From the NCBI GenBank assembly GCA_964540205.1, contig CAZIMJ010000185.1, positions 1 through 15,326 on the forward strand: 15,326 nucleotides of DNA, read 5' to 3'. Made by a program: the position numbers and the translations under genes. How positions within the stretch are numbered: position 1 is the first letter of the stretch; every line of letters starts with the position of its first letter. The DNA is from WTAW01 sp964540205. GTDB taxonomy: Bacteria > Acidobacteriota > Aminicenantia > Aminicenantales > Aminicenantaceae. Under the pieces are notes generated by a model. That model did not search any database, was not told where the DNA came from, and saw only the letters and a list, made by a program, of their open reading frames with translations. This document shows positions 5,292 to 13,541 of this stretch, one piece after another.

Positions 5292-6905
5292 GTGACTGAC
5301 AAGAAAAAACCGGACGATCTGGCCGATGTCACTCTCGAGTCTGGCATCAAAATCAAGCCCGTTTACAGACCTGAAGACATGCAGGACATCGATTTTGAGC
5401 AAGAGATCGGACAGCCAGGCCAGTTTCCCTTCACCCGTGGGATACACCCGTACATGTATCGCAAGCGGCCCTGGACGATGCGTCAATACTCAGGATTCGG
5501 AACCGCTAAAGAAACAAACGAACGGTTCAAATGGCTCCTGAATCATGGACAGACGGCCCTAAATGTCGCATTTGACCTTCCAACACAGATGGGGCTGGAT
5601 TCCGATGATCCCATGGCTGAGGAAGAGGTGGGCCGGGTCGGTATGGCGATCGACACGTTGAAAGACCTGGAAGAGGCGTTTGTCAATATCCCCATCGACC
5701 GGATCAGCACAGCCCTCACCATCAATCCTGTGGCATCTATTTTACTGGCCATGTATCTTGTTGTCGCCGAAAAACAGGGCATCCCCTGGGAAGAGGTGAG
5801 AGGAACAACACAGAACGACATCCTCAAAGAGTACATCGGAAGAGGAACGTGGATCTTCCCCGTTGCGCCTTCCATACGGCTCATCGGGGATATGGTGGAA
5901 TTCTGTTCGCAGTATGTCCCCAAGTTCAATCCCTTCAGTGTCTGTGGTTACCACATCCGGGAATCCGGAGCCACACCGATTCAGGAGATGGCCTATGCTT
6001 TTGAAATTGCCATCACCTATATCGAAGAAGTGCTGAGCCGTGGGCTCGATATCGACAGCTTTGCCGGACGGATCGCATTCAATTTCGATATCCATGGGAA
6101 TCTCTGGGAGCAGGTGGCCAAATTCAGAGCGGGCCGGAGGCTTTGGGCGAAGATTGTCAAAGAACGCTTCGGTGCGCAGAATCCGCGCTCCATGCTTTTG
6201 AGAATGATCGCCGGCGGCGGGGGCGGAGGATTAACCGTCCAGCAACCAGAGAACAACATCGTGCGCGGTGCATATTATGCCCTGATCTCAGCGCTTTCGG
6301 GAACCCAGACCATGGCCCTCTGCTCGTATGATGAGGCGTATACAATCCCTTCAAAGAAGGCTGCATTGATCAGCCTGAGGACAATGCAGATCCTTGCCGA
6401 TGAGATGGGCCTCACGGATACTGTCGACCCGTTGGGAGGCTCCTACTACATCGAATGGCTCACCAAAGAGATGGAACAAAAGATCGTCGAAAACATGAAA
6501 CAGGTGGAGGACTTTGGGGGTATGGTCAAAGCTGTGGAATCAGGCTATATCCAGAGCGAAGTGAGCCGGCAGGCTTACATTCGAGAAAAAAAGATACAAT
6601 CGGGAGAGATCCCGAAGATCGGTGTCAATAAGTACGTAATGGAGGAGGAGATGGCCGATGTGGAGCTCCATCCTTTCAATCCAAAGGTTGCAGAGGAGCA
6701 GACGAGAAAGCTCGATGAGATAAAGAGAACGCGGAGCACAAGCGAGGTCAGCGAAGCTTTGTTGGGTTTGAAAGCGGCTGCTCGATCAAAAGATAATGTA
6801 ATGCCGCATATTCTGAAGGCTGTAAAGAGCTATGCAACTCTGGGTGAGATCACCCGGGTTTTTAAAGACTTTTTTGGCGAATTTAAAGAACCCGTGGGAC
6901 TATGA
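5292..6905 (+). CDS. Large (TIM-barrel) subunit of a divergent methylmalonyl-CoA mutase-family enzyme
   Basis: Catalytic subunit of an acyl-CoA mutase that rearranges carbon skeletons by radical chemistry with adenosylcobalamin. Start is GTG at 5292 behind GAGGGAG; 537 residues, normal for split mutases. By alignment from memory to Propionibacterium methylmalonyl-CoA mutase, it keeps Tyr89 (Y66 in RQYSGFGTA), Gln197 (Q174), Arg207 (R184 in KEYIGRGTW), His244 (H221 in GYH) and Arg283 (R260). Tyr plus Arg is the carboxylate-binding pair of methylmalonyl-CoA mutase, replaced by Phe and Gln in isobutyryl-CoA mutase. The loop normally reading HTQTAG(C/W)S is instead six glycines (308-313), and the later SLHTN is TMALC (340-344). 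Ser285 is Ala262. These changes sit around the adenosyl/corrin pocket. So the fold is certain and the substrate is open. It overlaps HyuA by 4 bp (ATGA). Confidence 0.88.
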   Translation: MTDKKKPDDLADVTLESGIKIKPVYRPEDMQDIDFEQEIGQPGQFPFTRGIHPYMYRKRPWTMRQYSGFGTAKETNERFKWLLNHGQTALNVAFDLPTQMGLDSDDPMAEEEVGRVGMAIDTLKDLEEAFVNIPIDRISTALTINPVASILLAMYLVVAEKQGIPWEEVRGTTQNDILKEYIGRGTWIFPVAPSIRLIGDMVEFCSQYVPKFNPFSVCGYHIRESGATPIQEMAYAFEIAITYIEEVLSRGLDIDSFAGRIAFNFDIHGNLWEQVAKFRAGRRLWAKIVKERFGAQNPRSMLLRMIAGGGGGGLTVQQPENNIVRGAYYALISALSGTQTMALCSYDEAYTIPSKKAALISLRTMQILADEMGLTDTVDPLGGSYYIEWLTKEMEQKIVENMKQVEDFGGMVKAVESGYIQSEVSRQAYIREKKIQSGEIPKIGVNKYVMEEEMADVELHPFNPKVAEEQTRKLDEIKRTRSTSEVSEALLGLKAAARSKDNVMPHILKAVKSYATLGEITRVFKDFFGEFKEPVGL

Positions 6906-9016
6906 CCGAATACAGGATAGGCATAGATGTCGGGGGGACTTTTACGGATTTTCTCCTGACATCAGAGGACGGAAGCTCTGAGATCTTCAAGGTCCTTTCC
7001 ACACCCGAGGACCCTTCAGTCGGACTGATGAACGGGCTTTTGGAGATGGCCACAGCTAAAGAAGCGTCTCTCCCAGAATTTATCCGGAGCGTCACGACCA
7101 TAGTCCATGGAACAACGGTTACGACAAACGCGGTTTTAACACGCAGAGGTGCTAAGACAGGCCTTTTGACCACTAAAGGTCTGAGAGATGCGCTGGAGAT
7201 GCGCAGGGGAATACGGGAGGAACAGTACAATAACCGTTACACCAATGTAGAGCCGCTCGTCCCGAGATATCTGCGATACCCTATCGAGGAGCGGCTCGAT
7301 TACAAAGGAGATGTCCTTACAGAGATCAAAGAGTCGGATGTGCAGGATGCTGTTCGGCTCTTGGAAAAAGAAGATGTTGAGGCAGTCGCCATCTGCTTCA
7401 TGAATTCCTTCGCCAATGGCTCTCACGAGACTGTCGCTGCAAAGGCCATTAAGGAAAAGATGCCTACAGCTTATTTGACAGTGTCCTCGGAATTTTTGTC
7501 CAGCATCCGGTTCTACGACCGCATTTCCACCACTGTTTTGAATTCTTATGTAGGCCCTATTTTGAGGAGTTATCTGACAAGCCTCATCCAGAAGCTGAAG
7601 GATATTGGGTTCGATGGGGTGCTTCTCATCATGCAGTCCAACGGGGGAGTGGTCTCTCCGGAAAGCGCGATCGAAAGCGCTGCTGTTACTCTGCTTTCCG
7701 GGCCTGCGGCCGGGCCCATGGCGGGCATCGAATATACATCTATCCAGGGCTACGATGATTGCATCACCATCGACATGGGGGGGACGAGTTTTGATGCGGC
7801 GCTTATCAAGGATAAGACACCCCTTGTGACCACAGAAGGTGAGATCAACCGGCTGAGAATAGCCCTCCCCATGTTGGGGATTTACACCATCGGCGCCGGC
7901 GGCGGGAGTATCGGCTGGGTCGATGAGGGAGGTCTGCTGCGCATGGGTCCGCAGAGCGCAGGGTCCAACCCCGGACCGGCCTGTTATGACCTGGGCGGAG
8001 AGCTGCCGACCTGTACGGATGCAGACCTTGTCCTGGGATATCTGGATAAGGATTTTTTTGCCGGCGGTAGGATGCTGCTCAATTATGACCGTGCTATCAA
8101 AGCCATCAAGGATAAGATCGCTCATCCGCTGAGTTTGGATGTGACTCAAGCTGCAGCAGGCATGTACCGGGTGATAAACGTCAACATGGCCTCGGGTGTC
8201 CGGGAAGTGAGTGTGAAACGCGGACACGACCCGAGAGAATTTCCACTTGTCGTGGCCGGCGGAGCAGGTCCGGTTCATGCGTGTATGATCGCCCAGGAAC
8301 TCGAGATCCCGGTCATGATCATCCCGAAGGAATCTTCCATTTTCTGTGCGGCCGGCATGCTGATGTCCGACCTCAAGCACGACTTCGTGAGAACCTATTC
8401 GACACAAATCCATGGGATGGATATCGAAAAATTCAAAGCTTTATTCCATGACATGGAGAAAGAAGCCATTACGCTCCTCAAATCAGAACACATCCCGGAG
8501 AGTGCGATCCAACACATCTACTCCCTGGACATGAGATACATCAAGCAGTATCACGAAGTGAATGTGGAGATAAGGAAAGAGATACTCGAAAAAGGCGACC
8601 TGGCGTCAATCGCCCGCAGCTTCCACCCCGAACACAACAGGCTCTTTGGCTACTCCCTGGAGGAAGAAAAGACGCCCATCGAGCTGATCAACCTGAGACT
8701 TTTGAGCGTAGGCCGGACCATCAAACCCCGATTCAAACAGGAAGAATACGACAAAAAAGACCCGGAAAATGCCCTAAAGAAGAGGAGAAAAGTCTATTTG
8801 CCCCTGGAGGAACAATATGTCGATATCCCTGTCTATGACGGGCATAAGCTCAGGTATGGCAATAAGGTTGAGGGGCCGGCTCTGATAGAGCAGGTCAACA
8901 CAACCACGTTTGTCACACCCGAATACGATGTCCTATGCGACAGGTATGGCAGCTATACCATGTACCTGAAGACCAGGGAAAACGAGATCGTGAAAAAACT
9001 GGGCATTGGGGAATAG
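6902..9016 (+). CDS. Hydantoinase/oxoprolinase-family subunit A (HyuA-like)
   Basis: ATP-binding subunit of the family that includes N-methylhydantoinase, 5-oxoprolinase, and acetone and acetophenone carboxylases. In all of these ATP is used to activate an amide or a carbonyl/carboxylate. 704 residues, the normal length. ASKHA-type nucleotide-binding features: IGIDVGGTFTDF at 6-17, HGTTVTTNAVL at 69-79, SGPAAGPMAGIEY at 266-278, DMGGTSFDAAL at 291-301, GAGGGSIGWVDEGG at 331-344 and AGGAGPVHA at 452-460. The ATG overlaps the stop of the mutase subunit (ATGA), and the next gene follows 1 bp after its TAG, so these three products are probably made together. The sequence alone does not separate hydantoinase from carboxylase. 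The mutase neighbour favours a role in a CoA-ester or ketone pathway, which is inference. Confidence 0.92.
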   Translation: MTEYRIGIDVGGTFTDFLLTSEDGSSEIFKVLSTPEDPSVGLMNGLLEMATAKEASLPEFIRSVTTIVHGTTVTTNAVLTRRGAKTGLLTTKGLRDALEMRRGIREEQYNNRYTNVEPLVPRYLRYPIEERLDYKGDVLTEIKESDVQDAVRLLEKEDVEAVAICFMNSFANGSHETVAAKAIKEKMPTAYLTVSSEFLSSIRFYDRISTTVLNSYVGPILRSYLTSLIQKLKDIGFDGVLLIMQSNGGVVSPESAIESAAVTLLSGPAAGPMAGIEYTSIQGYDDCITIDMGGTSFDAALIKDKTPLVTTEGEINRLRIALPMLGIYTIGAGGGSIGWVDEGGLLRMGPQSAGSNPGPACYDLGGELPTCTDADLVLGYLDKDFFAGGRMLLNYDRAIKAIKDKIAHPLSLDVTQAAAGMYRVINVNMASGVREVSVKRGHDPREFPLVVAGGAGPVHACMIAQELEIPVMIIPKESSIFCAAGMLMSDLKHDFVRTYSTQIHGMDIEKFKALFHDMEKEAITLLKSEHIPESAIQHIYSLDMRYIKQYHEVNVEIRKEILEKGDLASIARSFHPEHNRLFGYSLEEEKTPIELINLRLLSVGRTIKPRFKQEEYDKKDPENALKKRRKVYLPLEEQYVDIPVYDGHKLRYGNKVEGPALIEQVNTTTFVTPEYDVLCDRYGSYTMYLKTRENEIVKKLGIGE

Positions 9017-9017
9017 A

Positions 9018-10751
9018 ATGAAAATAGACAAGATCCTGGCTTCGGTTTTTCAGCGCCGGTTTAAATCCATCACCGAAGAGATGAGCATCGTGATGACGAA
9101 GACCACTCGATCCCCCATCCTTTGTGAGGCCAAGGATTTTGTGACAGGGCTCTATGACGGCAAAGGGAAGATGCTCGAACAGACCGAAAACCTTCCCATC
9201 CTATCCTTCTCCTTAGGTCCTGTCTGCGAATATATCGTGGATTATTTTGGCGAAAAGATCTATCCGGGGGATGTCATCTTCCACAATGATGTCTTTTCCA
9301 TGGGAAATCAAAACAACGATGTGGCTGTGTACAAGCCGATATTCTATGAGAATAAACTGATCGCGTGGGCCGCGGCCAAGGGCCATCAAGCCGATATAGG
9401 AGGAGCGGTTCCAGGAGGATACAATCCCAAGGCTACAGAAGTCTGGCAGGAGGCCCTGAGAATTCCCCCGATCAAAGTCTATGAGAAGGGGAAGCTGCGA
9501 AAGGATGTCTGGGACCTCATCTTTGCCAACATTCGGTTTGATATCGTAGCCGCAGACATGCGTGCCCAGATAGGCTCCTGTGTTGTTGGAGAAAGGGGGA
9601 TCTTGAAGCTGGTCGAGAAGTATGGACTGGATGTGTTCAAATCGCACAAAGAGTATCTCTTCAACTCCACAGAAAAGATGATGCGTGCGGAGATAAAGAC
9701 AATACCCAACGGGGAATACAGAGGGGAGTCGACCGTTTATTACGATGGAAAAACACCCGGCTCCGAATACAAAATCCGAGTGAGGATCACTGTCGAGGAT
9801 GAAGAGATCTTCTTCGATTATTCAGACACAGACCCGCAGACCGATGGGTTTGTCAACGGGACATATACATCCTCCGCCAGTGCCACACTGCTCACATTCC
9901 TCCAGATGGTCAATCCGGATATGCCCCACAATGACGGTATGGTGAGGCCTGTGCATATCGATATTCCAGAAGGCACCATCCTGAATGCCAGGTATCCGGC
10001 TGCCACGACCTTTGGCAATCACCTCTGTCCGCCGAATGCGGATGCCGTCATTCGTGCACTCTCGAAGGGCATCCCGGAGCGAGTGACAGCGGGTTGGAAC
10101 CAGCTCCTGTGTTATCTTACCAGTGGGTTTGATACACGAAATAAGTCAAAGTATGTGGACATCGGCTTTATCGGGTTGAAGGGGGGGTCGGGTGCGACAT
10201 CCGGTGTGGACGGATACGACCACATCGGCATGATCGATGCTTCAGGTGGCGTACTGGACCAGGATTATGAGATGTTCGAACAACAAACGCCTCATCTCTT
10301 GATAAAACACGAGTACTGGGAAGATTCGGCTGGGGCGGGTCAGTGGAGAGGGGGATTGGGTGTAGAGACAGAGTTTAAGATCGGTGGAGAAAACACAAAA
10401 GTCGTAACTTTCGGTGACGGGGATGTGGAACCGGCATTCGGCCTCTATGGCGGGCTTGAAGCCACGTTGAACAAGATCGAGCTCCGGTATCCGGATGGCC
10501 GGGTGTACCAGACCACAACCAAAGACCTTGTGGAGGATGTGCCCGAGGGGACGGTTCTATTTCAACAGGCCGGCGGTGGAGGCGGGTATGGCGATCCCAA
10601 CTTGAGAGATCCACAGAAGGTTGCTCAAGAAGTGAGGAATGGAATAATTAGTCCAGAACACGCAGCGAAAGATTACAGCGTGATCGTCAAGCCGGAGACT
10701 TTTGAGTTGGATAGAGATGAGACCGAAAAACTCAGAAAAGAGATGGGATGA
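9018..10751 (+). CDS. Hydantoinase/oxoprolinase-family subunit B (HyuB-like)
   Basis: Partner of HyuA; carries the metal/substrate site of the complex. I set the start at ATG 9018, giving 577 residues beginning MKIDKILASVFQRRF, with GGGGA just upstream. A TTG at 9006 is in frame but lies within the HyuA end and has no better ribosome-binding site. Family landmarks: the region ILSFSLGPVCEYIVDYF, NDVFSMGNQNNDVAVYKP at 90-107, GHQADIGG at 122-129, PPNADAVIRALSK near 338, and a C-terminal GGGGGYGDP. Most relatives have NDPYxGGTHxxD in the second motif. Here the His is Gln98, while D101 and H123 keep the expected spacing. No gene for a small gamma subunit of acetone-carboxylase type is present. 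The end is 55 bp upstream of the next start, across a small hairpin. Confidence 0.92.
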   Translation: MKIDKILASVFQRRFKSITEEMSIVMTKTTRSPILCEAKDFVTGLYDGKGKMLEQTENLPILSFSLGPVCEYIVDYFGEKIYPGDVIFHNDVFSMGNQNNDVAVYKPIFYENKLIAWAAAKGHQADIGGAVPGGYNPKATEVWQEALRIPPIKVYEKGKLRKDVWDLIFANIRFDIVAADMRAQIGSCVVGERGILKLVEKYGLDVFKSHKEYLFNSTEKMMRAEIKTIPNGEYRGESTVYYDGKTPGSEYKIRVRITVEDEEIFFDYSDTDPQTDGFVNGTYTSSASATLLTFLQMVNPDMPHNDGMVRPVHIDIPEGTILNARYPAATTFGNHLCPPNADAVIRALSKGIPERVTAGWNQLLCYLTSGFDTRNKSKYVDIGFIGLKGGSGATSGVDGYDHIGMIDASGGVLDQDYEMFEQQTPHLLIKHEYWEDSAGAGQWRGGLGVETEFKIGGENTKVVTFGDGDVEPAFGLYGGLEATLNKIELRYPDGRVYQTTTKDLVEDVPEGTVLFQQAGGGGGYGDPNLRDPQKVAQEVRNGIISPEHAAKDYSVIVKPETFELDRDETEKLRKEMG

Positions 10752-10760
10752 CAGCTGAGC

Positions 10761-10777
10761 AGACTCTTCCTGAGTCT
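10761..10777 (+). other. Intercistronic hairpin between HyuB and the methyltransferase
   Basis: AGACTC (10761-10766) and GAGTCT (10772-10777) are perfect reverse complements around a 5-nt loop, 9 nt after the HyuB stop and 16 nt before the next Shine-Dalgarno. No T-tract follows, so it is not an intrinsic terminator. It may affect mRNA processing or 3' stability of the upstream genes. Confidence 0.4.
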
Positions 10778-10806
10778 AGAAGCGGGTGGATTTAAAGGAG
10801 GATTTT

Positions 10807-11658
10807 TTGGAAACTGTTGTTTCAAGGACAAAAGGGAAAAGCTGTGTCATTGGGGAAAAGCACTCCTTTGTAGTCATTGGCGAGAAAATAAATCCCACTG
10901 GCAAAAAAAAACTGGCCGAGGAGTTATCAGGAGGGGATTTTTCCAGGGTTCAAAGATTCGCAGTCTCTCAGGCGAATGCAGGAGCTCATGTCATTGATGT
11001 GAATGTCGGAGTGCCTGGTATTGATGAAGTCATGTCTCTATCACAAGCCGTCGGGATCGTCATGAATGCTGTGGACCTCCCTGTTTCTGTCGATTCCGCC
11101 AATCCTGATGCCATACATGCTGCCCTCGAGGTTTATGAGGGAAAGGCCATCGTCAATTCGGTCACTGGAGAGGAGAGATCCCTGAATACCATCCTGCCCA
11201 TTGTGAAAGAACACAATGCTTCTGTGATAGGTTTGGCCTATGATGAACAAGGCCCTACAAATGACCCTTCACAGCGCCTGGAAGTCATCAAGAAGATATT
11301 GAATACAACCCAGGCCTATGGGATCCCCCAAGAAGATGTGCTGATCGATTGTTTGGCGAGACCGGTAAGCATCGAAGATGACGCAGCCTTGTGTACCCTG
11401 CAAACCATAAAGCTTGTCAAAGAAGAACTTGGAGTAAACATGGTGTTGGGAATCAGTAATGTGTCTTTTGGATTGCCCAATAGAACATTTCTCAACGCTG
11501 AATTTTTGGCGATGGCCATCGCTTTTGGTCTGGGATGTGCTATATTAGATCCCACTGTTTTGGAAATGAAACGAACGCTTCTGGCTTCCGAGCTGCTGAG
11601 CGGCAAAGATAAATTCGCGAAAAAGTGGATCGAACACTATCGGGCACATAAAGTCTGA
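10807..11658 (+). CDS. Pterin-binding methyltetrahydrofolate:corrinoid methyltransferase-like protein
   Basis: A 283-residue TIM barrel of the dihydropteroate synthase-like group that includes AcsE (MeTr), the folate domain of MetH and related O-demethylation methyltransferases. Members move a methyl group between methyl-tetrahydrofolate and a Co(I) corrinoid protein. Start: AAAGGAGG (10794-10801) stands 5 nt before TTG 10807, so I prefer this over GTG 10786, whose upstream sequence is weak. Pterin-site motifs: FVVIGEKINPTGKKKL, AGAHVIDVNVG, the SVDSANP strand, NSVTGE, and GISNVSFGLPNR, whose Asn is the residue that contacts N5 in this family; DCLARP is also present. It lies between HyuB and a homocysteine methyltransferase/MTHFR fusion, so it plausibly works with them on the folate side. 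No dedicated methyl-corrinoid protein is encoded nearby; the only B12 domain is the mutase small subunit. Confidence 0.87.
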   Translation: METVVSRTKGKSCVIGEKHSFVVIGEKINPTGKKKLAEELSGGDFSRVQRFAVSQANAGAHVIDVNVGVPGIDEVMSLSQAVGIVMNAVDLPVSVDSANPDAIHAALEVYEGKAIVNSVTGEERSLNTILPIVKEHNASVIGLAYDEQGPTNDPSQRLEVIKKILNTTQAYGIPQEDVLIDCLARPVSIEDDAALCTLQTIKLVKEELGVNMVLGISNVSFGLPNRTFLNAEFLAMAIAFGLGCAILDPTVLEMKRTLLASELLSGKDKFAKKWIEHYRAHKV

Positions 11659-11693
11659 CACAACACAAAGAATTCGTATGGGAGTGATGTTAA

Positions 11694-13523
11694 ATGAGTT
11701 TTTCATTTTTAGAACGCCTCCAGGAAGATGAGATTCTTATCTGTGATGGGGCAATGGGCACTATGCTTTATTCCAAAGGCATCTATGTCAATCGCTGTTT
11801 TGATGAATTGAATTTGACAAATCCTGAGATGGTCAAAGTGATTCATCAGGAGTATTTGCTCAGCGGAGCAGACATTATCGAGACGAACACTTTTGGTGCG
11901 AATGTTTATAAATTACAGCTCCACGGATTGCCAGATAAATTGAGTGAGATAAACCTCGAGGGCGCCAAGATCGCCAAAGAAGTAGCTGGCAGTGAGGCTC
12001 TTGTTGCGGGGTCCATAGGACCTCTTGGCCGGCCGATCGAGCCTATCGGCCAAATCTCAGCCAAAGAGGCCAAAAAAGCTTTCGGCGATCAAGCCAAAGC
12101 CCTGAATGAAGGCAATGTTGATCTATTCATACTGGAGACTTTTACTGATCTTAATGAGATCCATCAAGCGATTTTAGCTGTCAAAGAGACATGCGATTTA
12201 CCGATCGTTGCACAAGTTGCTTTCACGGAGGAAGGAAAGACGGCTTATGGTGCCGAGCCCTCTCTTGTTGTAAAAAAATTGAAAGAGTGGGGTTCCCATG
12301 TTGCAGGGGTCAATTGCAGCACCGGGCCCGAAGCTGTTCTGAAGACCATCCAGAAAATGGCGGAAGTGAGTGATATTCCTTTGTCTGCACAGCCCAATGC
12401 GGGCTTCCCTCAATCGGTAAATGGACGATCGATCTATCTTTCTTCTCCGGAATATTTTGCGGAATATGCGAAGCGGTTTATTCAGACAGGTGTGCATGTT
12501 TTGGGAGGGTGCTGTGGAACCACTCCTGACCACATTCGAGCCATAAAAGCTGCTGTAAAAGCCCTGAAACCGCACAAACGCTTTATCGAAGTGAGAGCTC
12601 CGGCTCCAGAAGCAATAGACCTGAAACCGAAAAGGCAGGAAGAGAGATCTGGATTGGCACGCAAGTTCTCCCAGAAATTTGTGGTGAGCGTTGAGATAAG
12701 CCCTCCCCGCGGCCCGGACCTCTCAAAGGCCATCGAAGGAGCCGAAAGGTTGAAGGCTGCTGGAGTGGATGCCGTCAATATCCCCGACGGCCCGAGGGCT
12801 AGTGCCCGTATGAGTCCGTTGGCATTGGCGTCGATCCTGGAGTCTCGGGTGGGCATTGAGACGATCCTCCACTATACATGCCGTGATCGCAACATTTTGG
12901 GCATGCAGTCCGATCTGCTGGGAATCCATGCTCTGGGGCTTCGAAACCTTTTGATCATCACGGGGGATCCACCCAAATTGGGAGACTATCCGGATGCGAC
13001 AGCTGTTTTTGATGTCGATTCCATAGGATTGGTTCGTATTGTAAATAATTTGAATAGTGGTAAAGATCTTGCCATGAATTCCATCGGTGCAGCCACATCT
13101 TTTCACATCGGCGTGGGGGCAAATCCAGGGGCAATCAGCTTTGAGGAAGAGATCTCGCGTCTGGAGCAAAAAATCGAATCCGGGGCGGATTTTTTATTGA
13201 CTCAACCAGTGTTTAATATCGGTTTGTTGGAGAAGCTCTTAACAAGGATAAGAGAATACAATATCCCTGTTTTGGGTGGCATTTTGCCACTGGCCAGTTA
13301 CCGCAATGCTGAATTTTTAAATAATGAAGTGCCGGGAATGTCCGTTCCTGAGGCCATCCTTGGCCGGATGGAAAAAGCGGAATCGAGTGAAGACGCGCGA
13401 AAGATCGGTGTGGAAATTTCTCAGGACTTATTACTGAGCATAAAGAACATGGTGCAGGGCGTTTATCTCATGCCGCCATTTGGACGGTATGAAGCGGCAA
13501 TAAAAGTGATCGATGTTTTGTAA
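11694..13523 (+). CDS. Bifunctional homocysteine S-methyltransferase / methylenetetrahydrofolate reductase
   Basis: Fusion of a zinc-dependent homocysteine S-methyltransferase (about 1-290) with a FAD-containing methylene-THF reductase (about 328-609), joined by a charged linker (about 291-327). 609 residues is the usual length of such fusions (YitJ-like). Domain 1: CDGAMGTML at the first strand, GVNCSTGPE with C208, and GGCCGTTPDH with C273-C274, the three zinc thiolates. Domain 2: VSVEISPPRG with E334 as the expected proton donor, VNIPDG, LLIITGDPPKLGDYP, and FLLTQPVF near the active site. It would make methyl-THF and methionine in one protein. The ATG at 11694 follows GGGAGTGATG, 35 bp after the methyltransferase gene. 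Last gene of the operon; it ends 18 bp from the convergent small gene. Confidence 0.92.
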   Translation: MSFSFLERLQEDEILICDGAMGTMLYSKGIYVNRCFDELNLTNPEMVKVIHQEYLLSGADIIETNTFGANVYKLQLHGLPDKLSEINLEGAKIAKEVAGSEALVAGSIGPLGRPIEPIGQISAKEAKKAFGDQAKALNEGNVDLFILETFTDLNEIHQAILAVKETCDLPIVAQVAFTEEGKTAYGAEPSLVVKKLKEWGSHVAGVNCSTGPEAVLKTIQKMAEVSDIPLSAQPNAGFPQSVNGRSIYLSSPEYFAEYAKRFIQTGVHVLGGCCGTTPDHIRAIKAAVKALKPHKRFIEVRAPAPEAIDLKPKRQEERSGLARKFSQKFVVSVEISPPRGPDLSKAIEGAERLKAAGVDAVNIPDGPRASARMSPLALASILESRVGIETILHYTCRDRNILGMQSDLLGIHALGLRNLLIITGDPPKLGDYPDATAVFDVDSIGLVRIVNNLNSGKDLAMNSIGAATSFHIGVGANPGAISFEEEISRLEQKIESGADFLLTQPVFNIGLLEKLLTRIREYNIPVLGGILPLASYRNAEFLNNEVPGMSVPEAILGRMEKAESSEDARKIGVEISQDLLLSIKNMVQGVYLMPPFGRYEAAIKVIDVL

Positions 13524-13541
13524 AAAGCTGAGACGTGATCC

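Noticed and set aside
5543..6366. Several minus-strand frames opposite the mutase large subunit
   Set aside because: Low-complexity, Pro- or Ser/Arg-rich shadows of a strongly conserved gene, without ribosome-binding sites.
7136..8413. Long minus-strand open frame (425 codons) opposite HyuA
   Set aside because: It lies wholly within a clear HyuA gene, has a His/Arg/Cys-rich biased composition and no family motifs, as expected of an antisense shadow in GC-rich coding DNA.
13524..13541. Bidirectional terminator between the operon end and the convergent small gene
   Set aside because: The 18-bp gap and its flanks show no GC-rich stem followed by a T-tract.
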